NCBI GenBank assembly: GCA_945903465.1
Contig: CAMDOF010000019.1
Span: 1-64,000 of the forward strand
DNA length: 64,000 nucleotides
Direction of reading: 5' to 3'
Source: Opitutus sp. GAS368
GTDB taxonomy: Bacteria > Verrucomicrobiota > Verrucomicrobiia > Opitutales > Opitutaceae
In this document: in pieces, positions 1 to 9,111 of the stretch
Numbering within the stretch: the first letter of the stretch is position 1
How the letters are laid out: each line of letters begins with the position of its first letter
Made by a program: the position numbers and the translations under genes
Notes under the pieces: model-generated
Seen by the model: the letters and a program-made list of their open reading frames with translations, nothing else
What the model was told of the DNA's origin: nothing
The model's database searches: none

Positions 1-67
1 TTGCGAACGGCCCCGCGATCAGGCCGAGCAGCAGGTAAAACAGGGCGATGGGATTCTTGGTTTTCAT
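1..67 (-). CDS. N-terminus of a secreted protein, probably a TonB-dependent receptor (cut by window edge)
   Basis: An ATG on the minus strand at 67-65 opens a frame reading MKTKNPIALFYLLLGLIAGP and running off the left edge. It has a positively charged start followed by a hydrophobic stretch, as in a signal peptide. The opening resembles those of the TonB receptors in this window (MNLIRNPITVL, MKRLNPVALL), and an R-element repeat lies about 80 bp upstream, as it does for other receptors here. Only 22 residues are visible, so the assignment rests on context and on the leader similarity. Confidence 0.45.
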   Translation of the reverse strand, partial: MKTKNPIALFYLLLGLIAGPFA

Positions 68-143
68 GTTCGGGACACGGCGGGGTGTTTGGGTGAGATC
101 CGTCGGGGAGCGACGAAGGTGGAAGGGAGGCCCTTTCCCGCTC

Positions 144-275
144 CTCCTAAGAAACTACATTTGTTAAACGTTGAGGTGCAACTTTGACGTTGTTTCTTTC
201 GGTCACGGCCAGAATCCGATTCTGGGGCGGGGGCTGATAGGGGACTGGATTTTTAGGGGGATCGGGTCCGGGAGG
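144..275 (+). repeat. R element, copy 1 (module A)
   Basis: The copy starts CTCCTAAGAAACTACATTTG, contains the perfect palindrome CCAGAATCCGATTCTGG at 209-225, and ends near GGGACTGGATTTTTAGGGGG. The same ordered blocks recur at 3640-3765 and 3767-3900 and, inverted, near 14142-14212. It lies between the stop of the receptor at 312-3338 and the start of the partial gene at 1-67, so it is intergenic. ORF-track entries crossing it are proline-rich and shift frame between copies, which argues against coding. Confidence 0.75.
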
Positions 276-311
276 GGTTTTAGATGGATGAGCCCGTTCG
301 AGACGTCGGCG

Positions 312-3300
312 TCAGAACTGGCCCCTGACGCCGACGTTCCAGATCCCGCCGTGGTCCTGTTGCTGGCTGAGGATATCGTTGCGCATGTGGCCCCAGTAAT
401 TTCGCGGCTTGTCGTTGAAAATATTCCGGGCCGTGACAAACACCGAGATGGTTTTGGTGACACGGTAACTAAACTGCGCGTCGTGGTTGAGTCGTGTGCC
501 TTCCATTATGTTCCAACCATTGGCGGGCACGGCGACCCTGCGGAAAATCGGCAGCCACGTCACGTTCCACCGCAACGAGATTCCCTGATGGTCGAACGAA
601 ACGCCACCGTTCGCGATGTTGGTCGGCCGCCGGAAGTTGTCGTAGTCGTCGTATTTCAGCGCCGTATAGTTTCCGAAGATCGAGAATCGCTGCCAAAAGC
701 CTGGCAGGAAGACCATGTTCTGCCGATAGCTGAACTCGAAAGTGGTCAAATGTGACTTGGCCACGTTGTTGACCGTGGTCACCCGATGACCGCCGAGGTC
801 GTAGCCTTGCTGATTTGGGAATGTCCCGCCGATCGGCACGTCCACCGTGTTGCTCCGAATGAGCTGCGAGATATCCCGGCGCGCTGCGGTCACGCTGAAG
901 GAGCCCGCGCGTTTCGGGAAATAATACTCCGCGCTCGTGAAGATATTCCGCCCGTGCTCGGGTTGCAACGCGGGGTTGGGGATGTTGGCCGTCGGAAATG
1001 GCAACGCATCGGGGTTGATCGTCAAGCCGCCCGCCAGATTGTTGAGATCCGGCCGCGTGATCGAATCGTTGAACGATGCGCGCAGGATGAGTTCGTTGCT
1101 CCACCGATAAGTCGCATGGAGATACTTCAGCCACGTGTGGGAGTCGGACGTGTTGGTCACATCCTGGCCATAACGGGCCTGGATGTAGTCGAGCGAAGTC
1201 GTCGGGATGTTGGCGTTGGGATTTCCCGTCAGCTTTTGCTTGGCATAGTCATCGCCGCGGTCGGTCGGGCCACGACCGGCACTGCGCGTTTTTTCCAGAC
1301 GGACACCCGGGGCGAGATCGAACTTCTTCGTGACTTTGATGATGGTCTGCTGATACAGGGAATCGATTTGCTCCTTCACGTCCCAATGGGTCGTGAGTGC
1401 GGACATGAGCACCTGCTGTGGGGTGGGCAGGACGAACCGCTCCGGATGCGCGCGAAACTCGCGCGCCATCGCAAAATGGTCGATCACGGGGATGCCTTGG
1501 AGGTTTCCGCCGGCGAGATTGCGCATCTGATAATACGGCTCGACCGCCCAGCGTTCGTCGCCTGTGCCGGCGATGCCATCGGGCCCGAGGTAGGGGTGGG
1601 CGAGTATCTGGCCTTGGTCGACGTTGCGGATCGACTGACTGATGTCACCGCCCCACTTCAGGAAAAGGGGAACTGTCCAGCGCCGCCAGTCGTAGCGGAA
1701 GTCTGCTTTCGCGGTCCACTTCTGATCCTTGCTGTTGAAAGGCTGCCGCGCCGTGGGACTCGGTGCGGCGGTGTAGTTGGCCGGGTTCCGCCAGTCCGCG
1801 CCGCTCAACTGCGTGACGTTGATTCCAGGATCGCCGCCGCTGGCGCGATCCCAGCGCAACCGGAACGCCCGCGAATTGCCCGTGCTCCCGGCATTGAAAA
1901 AACCGTTTTCGATGTCTTGATAATAATTTGTGGCGATCGAGACTTGGGCCTGTACATCGGCGCGGAACGCACCGCGTTTGAACGCAGCGCCGCTCGCGAG
2001 CGTTGTGGTCGCGCCGTGCTTGTTGAACGTGAGGTTCCTGCTCAGGATCGACACTCCCGCGGTCGTCGTCTGGCTTTTGAGCGAATACTCGGCGCCCGCC
2101 TCGGCTGGATCGTTTGCGCCCGGGCCGTTGACGGCGTTGGCCAGATCGAACGTCACGTTGCGCTGGTAATTGAGGGCTTCGTAGTCGTTCAAGTCGCCGC
2201 GGACCCAGACCATCAGCTCGGGGGAGAACTTATAGTCGAGGCGCACGTTATAATTGGTGCGGGTCGTGACCTTCGGCGTGTCGGTGAGCCGCAGCTGGCT
2301 CAACCGCGGAATCTCGGTGGCGTTGTCCGCTGCGTTCGCGTTGACGACGTAGGTATAGTTGGTGGTGTTCTGTTCGACAAAGGTCCGCGAGAAATTATAC
2401 CCTGCGAGCACGCCGAGTTTCCCGTCGAGGATTACGTCCGAGAATTCGAGCGAGAGGTTCGGCTGGAACTTGTAGGTTTTTTTGTCCGCCGGACCGGCTG
2501 TCTCTTTCAGCGTCATTTGGTGCGAATTGAACTGGCTGCTGGCGGACCAGCGGATCTGCCGGCCTTTGCGATCGAAGGCGCCTTTGCTGCGGAGGTTGAC
2601 GACCCCCGCCAGCGCGCTGCCCGGCACGTCCGGCGTCGGCGTCTTGCTTAACTCCGCCGATTCGATGCTCGAAATGGAAAGCTGCTCAAACTCAAACGTG
2701 CGGCCTGTCCCAATGTTGGAGCTGCCCGCGCTGGCGACCGGCGCGCCGTCCATCATGATCACGCTGTATTTGGGGTCGAGGCCGCCGATACTGACGGCGC
2801 GCACGTCGGCGTTGACAAAGTCTACCATCACGCCGGGCATCATTTTAAGAAACTCGCCAACATTGCCCTCGGACACCTCGCCGAAAGCGTCGGACGAGAC
2901 GATACTCTTGATTTCGAGCGCGGACTTTTGTTCCTGCATCGCCTTAAAGTTTCCTTCGCGCTCGGTGGCGACATGATACGCATCGAGCTTCACGATGGCG
3001 GCATTGGCTTTGTTACTCATCGTGAAGTCTTGGACCACCGTCTGCCCCGGCGTCACCGTCACGACGGTCTCGGCGGGATCCAACCCGACAAACGAAACCG
3101 CCACGCGCGCCTGCCCCGCGGGCACGCCGCTCAGGGTGTAGGCGCCTCCCGATTCCGCCACCGTCGAGATGTTGGTGCCCACGACCGTCACCGTCGCATT
3201 GCGGAGATACTGGCCGGTCCCCTCGTTCAAAATCCTGCCGGTGATGATGCCGGTCCCGCCGGGCTGGGCTTGGGCGAGAGAGAATACGAGGGCCAGCCAG

Positions 3301-3338
3301 ACGGCCAGCACGGTAATGGGGTTCCTGATAAGGTTCAT
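312..3338 (-). CDS. TonB-dependent receptor with N-terminal carboxypeptidase-regulatory-like domain
   Basis: Outer-membrane active transporter of 1008 aa; uptake depends on a TonB/ExbB/ExbD system not encoded here. I place the start at MNLIRNPITVLAVWLALVFS because a signal peptide follows at once. The ORF track adds 64 residues with no leader character. Residues about 30-107 form a carboxypeptidase-regulatory-like beta-sandwich (TGRILNEGTGQYLRNA). Residues about 130-250 are the plug (NVGEFLKMMPGV, then VMMDG-like turns). The rest is the beta-barrel, ending in a C-terminal Phe (GVRGQF) as outer-membrane proteins do. No SusD follows. The substrate cannot be read from sequence; the neighbouring cassettes suggest oligosaccharides. 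It appears monocistronic, flanked by R-element copies on both sides. Confidence 0.92.
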   Translation of the reverse strand: MNLIRNPITVLAVWLALVFSLAQAQPGGTGIITGRILNEGTGQYLRNATVTVVGTNISTVAESGGAYTLSGVPAGQARVAVSFVGLDPAETVVTVTPGQTVVQDFTMSNKANAAIVKLDAYHVATEREGNFKAMQEQKSALEIKSIVSSDAFGEVSEGNVGEFLKMMPGVMVDFVNADVRAVSIGGLDPKYSVIMMDGAPVASAGSSNIGTGRTFEFEQLSISSIESAELSKTPTPDVPGSALAGVVNLRSKGAFDRKGRQIRWSASSQFNSHQMTLKETAGPADKKTYKFQPNLSLEFSDVILDGKLGVLAGYNFSRTFVEQNTTNYTYVVNANAADNATEIPRLSQLRLTDTPKVTTRTNYNVRLDYKFSPELMVWVRGDLNDYEALNYQRNVTFDLANAVNGPGANDPAEAGAEYSLKSQTTTAGVSILSRNLTFNKHGATTTLASGAAFKRGAFRADVQAQVSIATNYYQDIENGFFNAGSTGNSRAFRLRWDRASGGDPGINVTQLSGADWRNPANYTAAPSPTARQPFNSKDQKWTAKADFRYDWRRWTVPLFLKWGGDISQSIRNVDQGQILAHPYLGPDGIAGTGDERWAVEPYYQMRNLAGGNLQGIPVIDHFAMAREFRAHPERFVLPTPQQVLMSALTTHWDVKEQIDSLYQQTIIKVTKKFDLAPGVRLEKTRSAGRGPTDRGDDYAKQKLTGNPNANIPTTSLDYIQARYGQDVTNTSDSHTWLKYLHATYRWSNELILRASFNDSITRPDLNNLAGGLTINPDALPFPTANIPNPALQPEHGRNIFTSAEYYFPKRAGSFSVTAARRDISQLIRSNTVDVPIGGTFPNQQGYDLGGHRVTTVNNVAKSHLTTFEFSYRQNMVFLPGFWQRFSIFGNYTALKYDDYDNFRRPTNIANGGVSFDHQGISLRWNVTWLPIFRRVAVPANGWNIMEGTRLNHDAQFSYRVTKTISVFVTARNIFNDKPRNYWGHMRNDILSQQQDHGGIWNVGVRGQF

Positions 3339-3639
3339 GGTTTCAGTTTTTTTAGCGGGTTGAGAATCGGTCGAGCCGGCGGAGCCACTGCTCGCGCCGG
3401 GCGGGCGATCGTCGGCGGCCTTGGGCGCGGTCTTCGGCGCAGACGTGTTTCCGTCCGTAGAAATATTTATAGAAAATGAAGCCGAGGATGTAGTCTCAGA
3501 ATTCATTGACCCGGTGCATTCAAGGATCAATTCGAATTGGGGTTTGATATAAGGAGCTGATGGAAACGTTCGGCGGGGGAGGCGTCTTGGAGGATTTTAC
3601 GGGGGCGTTTGAGCGGGTCCCGAAAACTGGGCCAGGTGA
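3339..3639. other. Upstream region of the TonB receptor, no gene recognised
   Basis: The receptor frame stays open to 3530, but the extension is low-complexity Ser/Thr/Ala/Pro and ends at the signal-peptide methionine, so I treat it as leader. No convincing -35/-10 pair or operator was seen. Beyond 3640 the R-element copies begin. Confidence 0.4.
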
Positions 3640-3765
3640 CTCCTAAGAAACTACATTTGTTAAGCGTTGGGGTGAAATGTTGACCCTGTTTCTTTCCGTC
3701 ACGGCCAAAATCCGATTCTGGGGCGGGGGCTGATAGGAAACTGGATTTTCAGGGGGATCGGATCC
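3640..3765 (+). repeat. R element, copy 2 (module A)
   Basis: It begins CTCCTAAGAAACTACATTTG, contains CCAAAATCCGATTCTGG at 3705-3721 (one change from the perfect palindrome) and ends GGGGGATCGGATCC. It abuts copy 3 head to tail, so the two form a tandem pair upstream of the receptor gene at 312-3338. Confidence 0.75.
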
Positions 3766-3766
3766 A

Positions 3767-4200
3767 CTCCTAAGAAACAGCATTCGTAAAACGTTCCTGC
3801 GGTGCGTACGGGTGGTTTCTTTCTGTCACGGCCAGAATCCGATTCTGGGGCGGGGGCTGATAGGAAAGTGGATTTCAGGGGGGGCGGATCCGGGAGGCGC
3901 AACGTGGGATTGGGATGGGTTAGCCACAATCAGTCGATTTTGAGAGGGCGGCGGGGACGGCTGATGCGGGGGACTTGGGGTGGGGAACGGCGGCGGCGAC
4001 GGAAAGGGGGATTGCGGGCGGGAATCGAGGCTCTGCTTGCCGTTGGGGGGCAATCATCGCGGGGTGGGGAAGAACAGGTGCTGAACTCCGGATTGCTCGG
4101 AGTCAAGGAGCCAGCGTTTTTAGAGTGGCGGTAAACTCCTAACCGGGGTCGGAACCGCTTGCGCGGACTTGCCACCCATGCCCCCCACGGCCTTCGGCAC
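3767..4200 (+). repeat. R element, copy 3 (module A plus long module B)
   Basis: Module A starts CTCCTAAGAAACAGCATTCG and has the palindrome CCAGAATCCGATTCTGG at 3832-3848. From about 3900 it continues into module B: GTCGATTTTGAGAGGGCGGC, then AGTCAAGGAGCCAGCGTTTT, ending near CCCACGGCCTTCGGCAC. Module B recurs at 13680-13990 and 26720-26955, and in shortened form at 21345-21435. Reading frames inside are not conserved between copies. Confidence 0.7.
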
Positions 4201-4228
4201 AGCGCAGGTCAAGTGAGCCGAAAGAGTT

Positions 4229-4306
4229 TTAGTGGGCGCGCTGTAGTTCTCGCGCGACGCGGAAGGCGATGCCGGGATTCTTCACGCCGAGGATGCTCAG
4301 GTTCAT
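4229..4306 (-). pseudogene. C-terminal tail of a glycosidase-like gene
   Basis: The minus strand reads MNLSILGVKNPGIAFRVARE and about five more residues, then TAA. The stretch resembles the last residues of the Tat-exported glycosidase-like protein at 14339-15973 (SSLRGKNLEIAFRLRSAKLF), sharing L-S-x-L, K-N and IAFR. It follows the sulfatase gene in the same direction and stops about 30 bp before an R-element copy, just as the intact gene is followed by R-element sequence. I read it as what remains after most of a paralogue was deleted. A short chance match cannot be excluded. Confidence 0.35.
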
Positions 4307-4358
4307 GGAACTTGGGGCTCTGGGTGAAGATTGATCGTCGTCGGGCGGTGGTTTCCCC

Positions 4359-5840
4359 TCACAATTTTGCGCGACCCGCCGCCTGGTTGTACGGCGCGAT
4401 GCGCGGCGCGAACCAGTCGCGGAGCTTTCGCTGCAAGTCCGCCTTGATGCCCTGATGTTCGGATACGGCCGAAAGGTCCTTCAATTCGTGGGGATCGTTG
4501 ACGAGGTCGAACAACTGGTAGCGCTGAAGGTGCGAATAGTGGATGAGCTTCCAGCGATCGGTCCGGACCATGCGCTCAATCGGCAGCTCCACGGGACTTC
4601 CCGTCTCGGCGGCCATCTTGGCGGACCGGCCTGACGAAATATGCCAGTATGCGTAAACCTCCGGATAAATCTCCTTCACCGAACCCTTCAACACGGGGAC
4701 CAGGCTTCGACCTTCCACGGATTTCGGAATCGGCGCGCCCACCATGTCGCAGAGCGTTGGAAACATATCCCGCAGGTAGGTCTGCGCGGCGAATCGACGG
4801 TTCTGCGGAATACCCGGGCCCGCCAGGATCAACGGAACGCCGATGGTGTGCTCGTACATGTTCTGCTTGCCGAGGAGCCCGTGGCTGCCGATGGCCAGCC
4901 CCTGGTCGCTGGTGAAGATAATGATCGTGTTCTGCTCCTGGCCCGTTGCGCGCAGTGCCTCGACGATGCGGCCGATTTGTTCGTCCATGTGGGAAATCAG
5001 CGCGTAATACGCGGCGATTTCCGCCTTCACCTCGTCCGGGTTCCGCGGCACCGGGAGCAGCTTCTCGTCCCGCTGGCCGGCGTTGCCGTGGTCGAAAGGA
5101 TGCTCGGTCAGAAAATTGGGCGGGAGCGGAATGGCCGCCGGATCATATTTCTTCTCGTAGCCCGGCGGGAAGTGACGCGGGTCGTGGGGCGCCGTGAAGT
5201 TGACGTGCAGGAAAAAAGGTCGGTCCGGCCGGCGCTGAATGAGCGCGATGGCGCCGTCGGCAATGTGGCGATCGGTGATCGGAGTGAGGCCGATGCCCTT
5301 TTCCGATTCCGTCTTGCCGTTGTTAGACTTGAACACCCAGTCCCCGTACCCGGTGACTTCGACTCCGTTGTAGGCTTTCGGGTACGTGGCCTTGATCGTG
5401 CGGCCGGTTTCGCCCGACACATAGAGCGCGGACGTTTCGTCATACCCGCGGGTCTTCGGGCTGCCATCGTTCATCCATTTTCCCGAGTACCAAGTGATAT
5501 AGCCGGCCTTGCGCAGCACATCGCCCAGGAAGGCCATTTCCGGTTTCATCACCGCGCCAAACGGCGAAGCGCCGTTGCGGAATCCGGTGGCGCCAGTGAG
5601 AATTTCCGAGCGGCTCGAAATGCAGACCGGATTCGCGGCAATCGCCCGGGTGAACGTGGATCCGCGGGTGACGAGGCGATCCAGGTGGGGCGTGTCGATA
5701 TAGGTGTTGCCCAGCGCGTGGACGGTGTCCGGTCGTTGATCGTCGCTGACGATGAAGAGGATGTTGGGCGCGCGATTCGCCTGGGCCACGGCGGATGAAG
5801 CGCAAGCGAGCAGTAGAAGATAAGGGGGCATCTTGTTCAT
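4359..5840 (-). CDS. Cys-type sulfatase (family S1), secreted
   Basis: Hydrolyses sulfate esters, probably on polysaccharide fragments in the periplasm. The start at MNKMPPYLLLLACASSAVAQ gives a clean signal peptide and 493 aa; the longer ORF start lies in a hairpin repeat upstream. Metal-binding VSDDQ is at about residues 31-35. The catalytic cysteine is Cys73 in CISSRSEILTG, where Ser replaces the usual Pro of C-x-P-x-R. It needs conversion to formylglycine, and no maturase gene is in the window. FTSDQG and the EHTIGVPLILAGPG segment follow as in arylsulfatases and iduronate-2-sulfatase-like enzymes. It is the last intact gene of a four-gene minus-strand cassette after a PVC dehydrogenase, with a 24-bp-arm hairpin in the gap. 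Confidence 0.93.
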   Translation of the reverse strand: MNKMPPYLLLLACASSAVAQANRAPNILFIVSDDQRPDTVHALGNTYIDTPHLDRLVTRGSTFTRAIAANPVCISSRSEILTGATGFRNGASPFGAVMKPEMAFLGDVLRKAGYITWYSGKWMNDGSPKTRGYDETSALYVSGETGRTIKATYPKAYNGVEVTGYGDWVFKSNNGKTESEKGIGLTPITDRHIADGAIALIQRRPDRPFFLHVNFTAPHDPRHFPPGYEKKYDPAAIPLPPNFLTEHPFDHGNAGQRDEKLLPVPRNPDEVKAEIAAYYALISHMDEQIGRIVEALRATGQEQNTIIIFTSDQGLAIGSHGLLGKQNMYEHTIGVPLILAGPGIPQNRRFAAQTYLRDMFPTLCDMVGAPIPKSVEGRSLVPVLKGSVKEIYPEVYAYWHISSGRSAKMAAETGSPVELPIERMVRTDRWKLIHYSHLQRYQLFDLVNDPHELKDLSAVSEHQGIKADLQRKLRDWFAPRIAPYNQAAGRAKL

Positions 5841-5903
5841 TTGCGGTGGGTCCGATACCCTGAAGCTTGCCTGCCGCGGCGGGCGAGCTTCGGCTTGGTT
5901 GGT

Positions 5904-5959
5904 GTAGCTGTGAGCTTGAGCGAGTGGACGGAAAACCACTCGCTCACGCTCGCAGCTAC
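5904..5959. repeat. Long imperfect palindrome between sulfatase and PVC dehydrogenase
   Basis: The arms GTAGCTGTGAGCTTGAGCGA(GTGG) and (CCAC)TCGCTCACGCTCGCAGCTAC pair over 24 bases with two mismatches around an 8-base loop. It is REP-like and intergenic, within a co-directional gene pair. It could protect or attenuate the message. Confidence 0.75.
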
Positions 5960-6052
5960 CAGAGTTGGCCAATGTGGCGGGAGCATGGCGTGTGAATGGG
6001 TTTAATGCCCCGGGGATGTTTACTGAAGTCGGCGTCGGGGTGCGAGCGCCTA

Positions 6053-9043
6053 CTACTTCCCCACCTGCGCCGCGCTCCCGAGGTAGGCGATTAAATCCCG
6101 GATTTCAGCCGCCTTCAGGTCCTGCAGCAGGCCTTCCGGCATCATGGACTGGGTCGACTGCTGCCGGTCCTGGATTTCCGCCCTCGGGATGGTGACCCGT
6201 TCGTTCAGCAGCGCCACGGTCAGGGCGGTCGGATTCTCCGCGACGACGAAGCCGCTCACGACGCGACCGCTGGTCGTGCGAATGGTATTCACCTGGAAAT
6301 CGCGCGGCACGCCCGCGCTAGGATCGATGATGTTCTCGAGCAGGTAACCGACATTCCCGCGCTGTGAGCCGTTCAGGTCGGGTCCAATCGTCCCGCCCTC
6401 GTCGAACAGGCGGTGACAGGCCGCACAGAGCCGCTGAAAAACGATTCGCCCGGCCGCGCGATCGGCGGTGGCGAGCACGGCCGGGGTGAGCGTCTTGCGC
6501 CAGCGCTCGATCTGTTCGGTCTTTTCCGCGCTGGTCGAGCGGAGCTCGCCCCACAGGGATTTCAACCGGACGCTCAGCGCGGCGTCACCGAGCTGATCCA
6601 TCTGCCGCGCGGAGTAGGCCGTGAGTTCGGCGCGCGGCACCGCGTTCGACGCCACCGCATCGAGCAACCGCGTGGCCCAGGCCGGACGGGACGCCAGCGT
6701 CTGAATCAGATCCTGCCGCGCGGCGGCGTCGAATTTCGGATACGCGGCCAGCAGCGTGGCCGGCGTGTCGGGGTGGTCATATTCCGCCAGGGCCCGCACG
6801 GCGTTGCGGCGGGTCACGGGATCGGCGGTGAGCTTGAGCAAGAGGGGCGCGAGGTCCTTGGCCCGCCGGGCTACCAGGGCATCGATCGCCCGGATGCGGA
6901 CATCCACCGGCGTCGCGACATCGCCCGCCTGGCGGTTGAGCTCGCGCAATGCCGCCGGATCGTCGAAGACCAGCGAAAGCTCGAGCGCCCGGCTGGACAC
7001 CTTCGGGTTGGAATTGGAGCGCAGAATCTCCGAGAGCGCCGCCCACCCGTCGGGCATCGGCACGCTGCGAACGCCTTTGAGGCCCTCGAGCATTCCCGCC
7101 AGCAAGTCTGCTCGAATCACCCCATCCGGGGCCTGTCCAAGCTGCTTCACCAACACGGGCAATCCGCTGCGCCGGACTTCCGGCTCGCTGGCCCGGCGGG
7201 CGATGTGCCGCCGAACGAGCGATAGCTTCGCCGCATTCGCCAGCCCGGCAAATCGCTCCAGGTCGGTTTCAACCAACGACTCGATTCCATACCAGACCAT
7301 CAGCGGCAAATTCTGGTCGCCGGCGTCCTCACCGTGGGCCAACAGGCCGGCGGCAATCGCCCAGCGCCGGGCGGGCTCCAGTCGCTGCAGCGCGGATGCG
7401 AGGTAAAGCCGGACCAGCGGCGAGCGGTCGTCCACCGCCATGCGGGCAAACCGCTCCACCGCCGCGGCCGAAGGAGCGCGGTTCTCACACAGGAGCTGGA
7501 TGGCCCAGCCGCGCACGTTCTCATCCGCATGTTCGAGCAACCGACGCAGCGACGGGTCGTCGAGCCCACCCGTCGCGTGCAAGGTCCACAACGCGCGCAA
7601 CTGCCGGGTGACATCGGGATTTTCCGCCAGGATGCGATGCAGTTCGCCGTGGACCGCCGTCATGTCACCGCCGGCGGCCGCGCGCTCCTGGAGCAGCCGG
7701 CGGGCGTGGCGCACGTGCCAGTCGTTGCGATCCAATTGACGGCGGACCAGATCCCGATCGCTGAGGGTCGCGAGGTCGATTCGGTCCCACTGCGGATTGC
7801 CGTAGCTGATCCGGTAGATCCTCCCGGTCTCGCGCCGGGTATTTTTGTAGCTGTGACAACTCTCGGTGTCGGACCAGTCGGCCGCATACACCGCGCCGTC
7901 GGGACCGTAGCGAAGCACCACGCCCATGTACCACGGATCCTGCGCGCGCATCAGCGTGGGGCGATGGGAGGCGGTGTAACCAGAACCGGCGCGGGCGGGG
8001 GCATCGTGGTTGATGCGGTGTCCGTGAATGTTGTTCGCGAAGACGTCATTGCGGTACGCATCCGGCCAGTTCGCCCCGAGGTAAACCATCGTGCCGGCGT
8101 GGGAGTGGCCGCCGCCGGCCTCGTCCTCCGCCTTCGTGCCCAGCCCGTCCTGGACGCGCTGCGTCCCAGTGAAATGAAGGTGGTCCGCAATCGTGGGGAT
8201 GCGCTGATAGGCGTACCGGCTGGAGTCCCGATTGCGCCACGGGTCGTGATGCGCGCCCTGAATCACATGATAAAGGTGCGGGTCCACGCTCGTGAACATG
8301 AAGCCGTGGCCGTGATCGTTCCAATCGATGCCCCAGGGATTCGTGGTGCCGTCAGTGTACGCTTCCCAAACGTGCCGCACCGGGTGATAGCGCCAGACAC
8401 CGCCGTCGAAGACCGGGCGGGACTCCTTCGGCGTGCCGGGCTTGCCCGGAAGCGACCAGTTGGTGCGGCCGTGCGTTCCGTAGAGCCAGCCATCCGGACC
8501 CCACGCCAGGTTGTTGGCCATGTTGTGCGGGTTGGCGTGGGTGCCAAATCCGTCGAGCATCACCACGGGGGCGCCATCTGGCCGATCATCGCGGTTGCGA
8601 TCAGGAATGAAGTAAAAGAACGGCGGCGACATCACCCACGCACCGCCAAATCCCACCTCGAGTCCGCTCACGTAGTTGAGGCCTTCGTAAAACACCGTGC
8701 GGCGGTCGTGGCGGCCGTCCCCGTCGGTGTCTTCGAGGATGACAATTCGATCCCGGCTCGGCGCGGTGCGGTGAACGGGATACTGGTACGCCTCGGCGAC
8801 CCAGAGCCGTCCGCGATCGTCATGCGACAAAGCAACGGGCTGGCGCACCTCCGGCTCGCCGGCGAACAACGTCACTTGAAATCCCGGTGGGACGACCATC
8901 GTCTTCGCCGCCTCGTTCGGCGGCAGGGGCGCGGGCGCGGGATTGTAGTTTTTCTTGATCAGGGTCGCTTCGTCCTCCGCACCGATCAAGGCGGAGGTCG
9001 CGGCAATCAGGGCCAGCCACTTGCGGATATTTTTGGACGGCAT
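6053..9043 (-). CDS. PVC-type membrane-bound dehydrogenase with C-terminal cytochrome c
   Basis: Secreted or periplasmic multidomain protein of 996 aa, presumed to oxidise a sugar or similar substrate and pass electrons to its own haem. The start at MPSKNIRKWLALIAATSALI gives a signal peptide; the ORF-track start lies inside a hairpin repeat. Residues about 45-420 form an NHL-like propeller (PPGFQVTLFAGEPEVRQPVA, ILEDTDGDG, WGPDGWLYG). Residues about 430-830 are HEAT-like helical repeats. The haem motif CAACH is at about 873-877, followed by GPDL and an alpha/beta tail. This matches the family layout shared with the genes at 30220 and 44903. It lies between a PhoD-like gene and a sulfatase in one cassette. 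The exact substrate is unknown for this family. Confidence 0.92.
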   Translation of the reverse strand: MPSKNIRKWLALIAATSALIGAEDEATLIKKNYNPAPAPLPPNEAAKTMVVPPGFQVTLFAGEPEVRQPVALSHDDRGRLWVAEAYQYPVHRTAPSRDRIVILEDTDGDGRHDRRTVFYEGLNYVSGLEVGFGGAWVMSPPFFYFIPDRNRDDRPDGAPVVMLDGFGTHANPHNMANNLAWGPDGWLYGTHGRTNWSLPGKPGTPKESRPVFDGGVWRYHPVRHVWEAYTDGTTNPWGIDWNDHGHGFMFTSVDPHLYHVIQGAHHDPWRNRDSSRYAYQRIPTIADHLHFTGTQRVQDGLGTKAEDEAGGGHSHAGTMVYLGANWPDAYRNDVFANNIHGHRINHDAPARAGSGYTASHRPTLMRAQDPWYMGVVLRYGPDGAVYAADWSDTESCHSYKNTRRETGRIYRISYGNPQWDRIDLATLSDRDLVRRQLDRNDWHVRHARRLLQERAAAGGDMTAVHGELHRILAENPDVTRQLRALWTLHATGGLDDPSLRRLLEHADENVRGWAIQLLCENRAPSAAAVERFARMAVDDRSPLVRLYLASALQRLEPARRWAIAAGLLAHGEDAGDQNLPLMVWYGIESLVETDLERFAGLANAAKLSLVRRHIARRASEPEVRRSGLPVLVKQLGQAPDGVIRADLLAGMLEGLKGVRSVPMPDGWAALSEILRSNSNPKVSSRALELSLVFDDPAALRELNRQAGDVATPVDVRIRAIDALVARRAKDLAPLLLKLTADPVTRRNAVRALAEYDHPDTPATLLAAYPKFDAAARQDLIQTLASRPAWATRLLDAVASNAVPRAELTAYSARQMDQLGDAALSVRLKSLWGELRSTSAEKTEQIERWRKTLTPAVLATADRAAGRIVFQRLCAACHRLFDEGGTIGPDLNGSQRGNVGYLLENIIDPSAGVPRDFQVNTIRTTSGRVVSGFVVAENPTALTVALLNERVTIPRAEIQDRQQSTQSMMPEGLLQDLKAAEIRDLIAYLGSAAQVGK

Positions 9044-9049
9044 TTTAGG

Positions 9050-9108
9050 GGAGCGGCGGTTTCCAACCGCCGTCATCATTGAATTCGGCGCTTGGAAAGC
9101 GCCGCTCC
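9050..9108. repeat. Long imperfect palindrome between PVC dehydrogenase and PhoD-like gene
   Basis: Arms GGAGCGGCGGTTTCCAACCG(CC) and (GG)CGCTTGGAAAGCGCCGCTCC pair over 22 bases with two mismatches. The sequence is unrelated to the palindromes in the other gaps of this cassette. It ends four bases before the stop codon of the upstream gene. Confidence 0.75.
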
Positions 9109-9111
9109 ATT

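Noticed and set aside
786-2651. 621-aa ORF on the plus strand
   Set aside because: Antisense shadow of the TonB receptor at 312-3338; GC-rich third positions keep the opposite frame open. No family resemblance.
3699-4175. Proline-rich small proteins read from R elements (also at 13639-13965, 21300-21494, 26721-26936)
   Set aside because: The frames are not aligned between copies, starts differ, and the proline-rich look follows from the G-rich plus strand.
144-4200. CRISPR-like array from the repeated module A units
   Set aside because: Only two or three long, diverged units with unequal spacing, no regular spacers and no cas genes.
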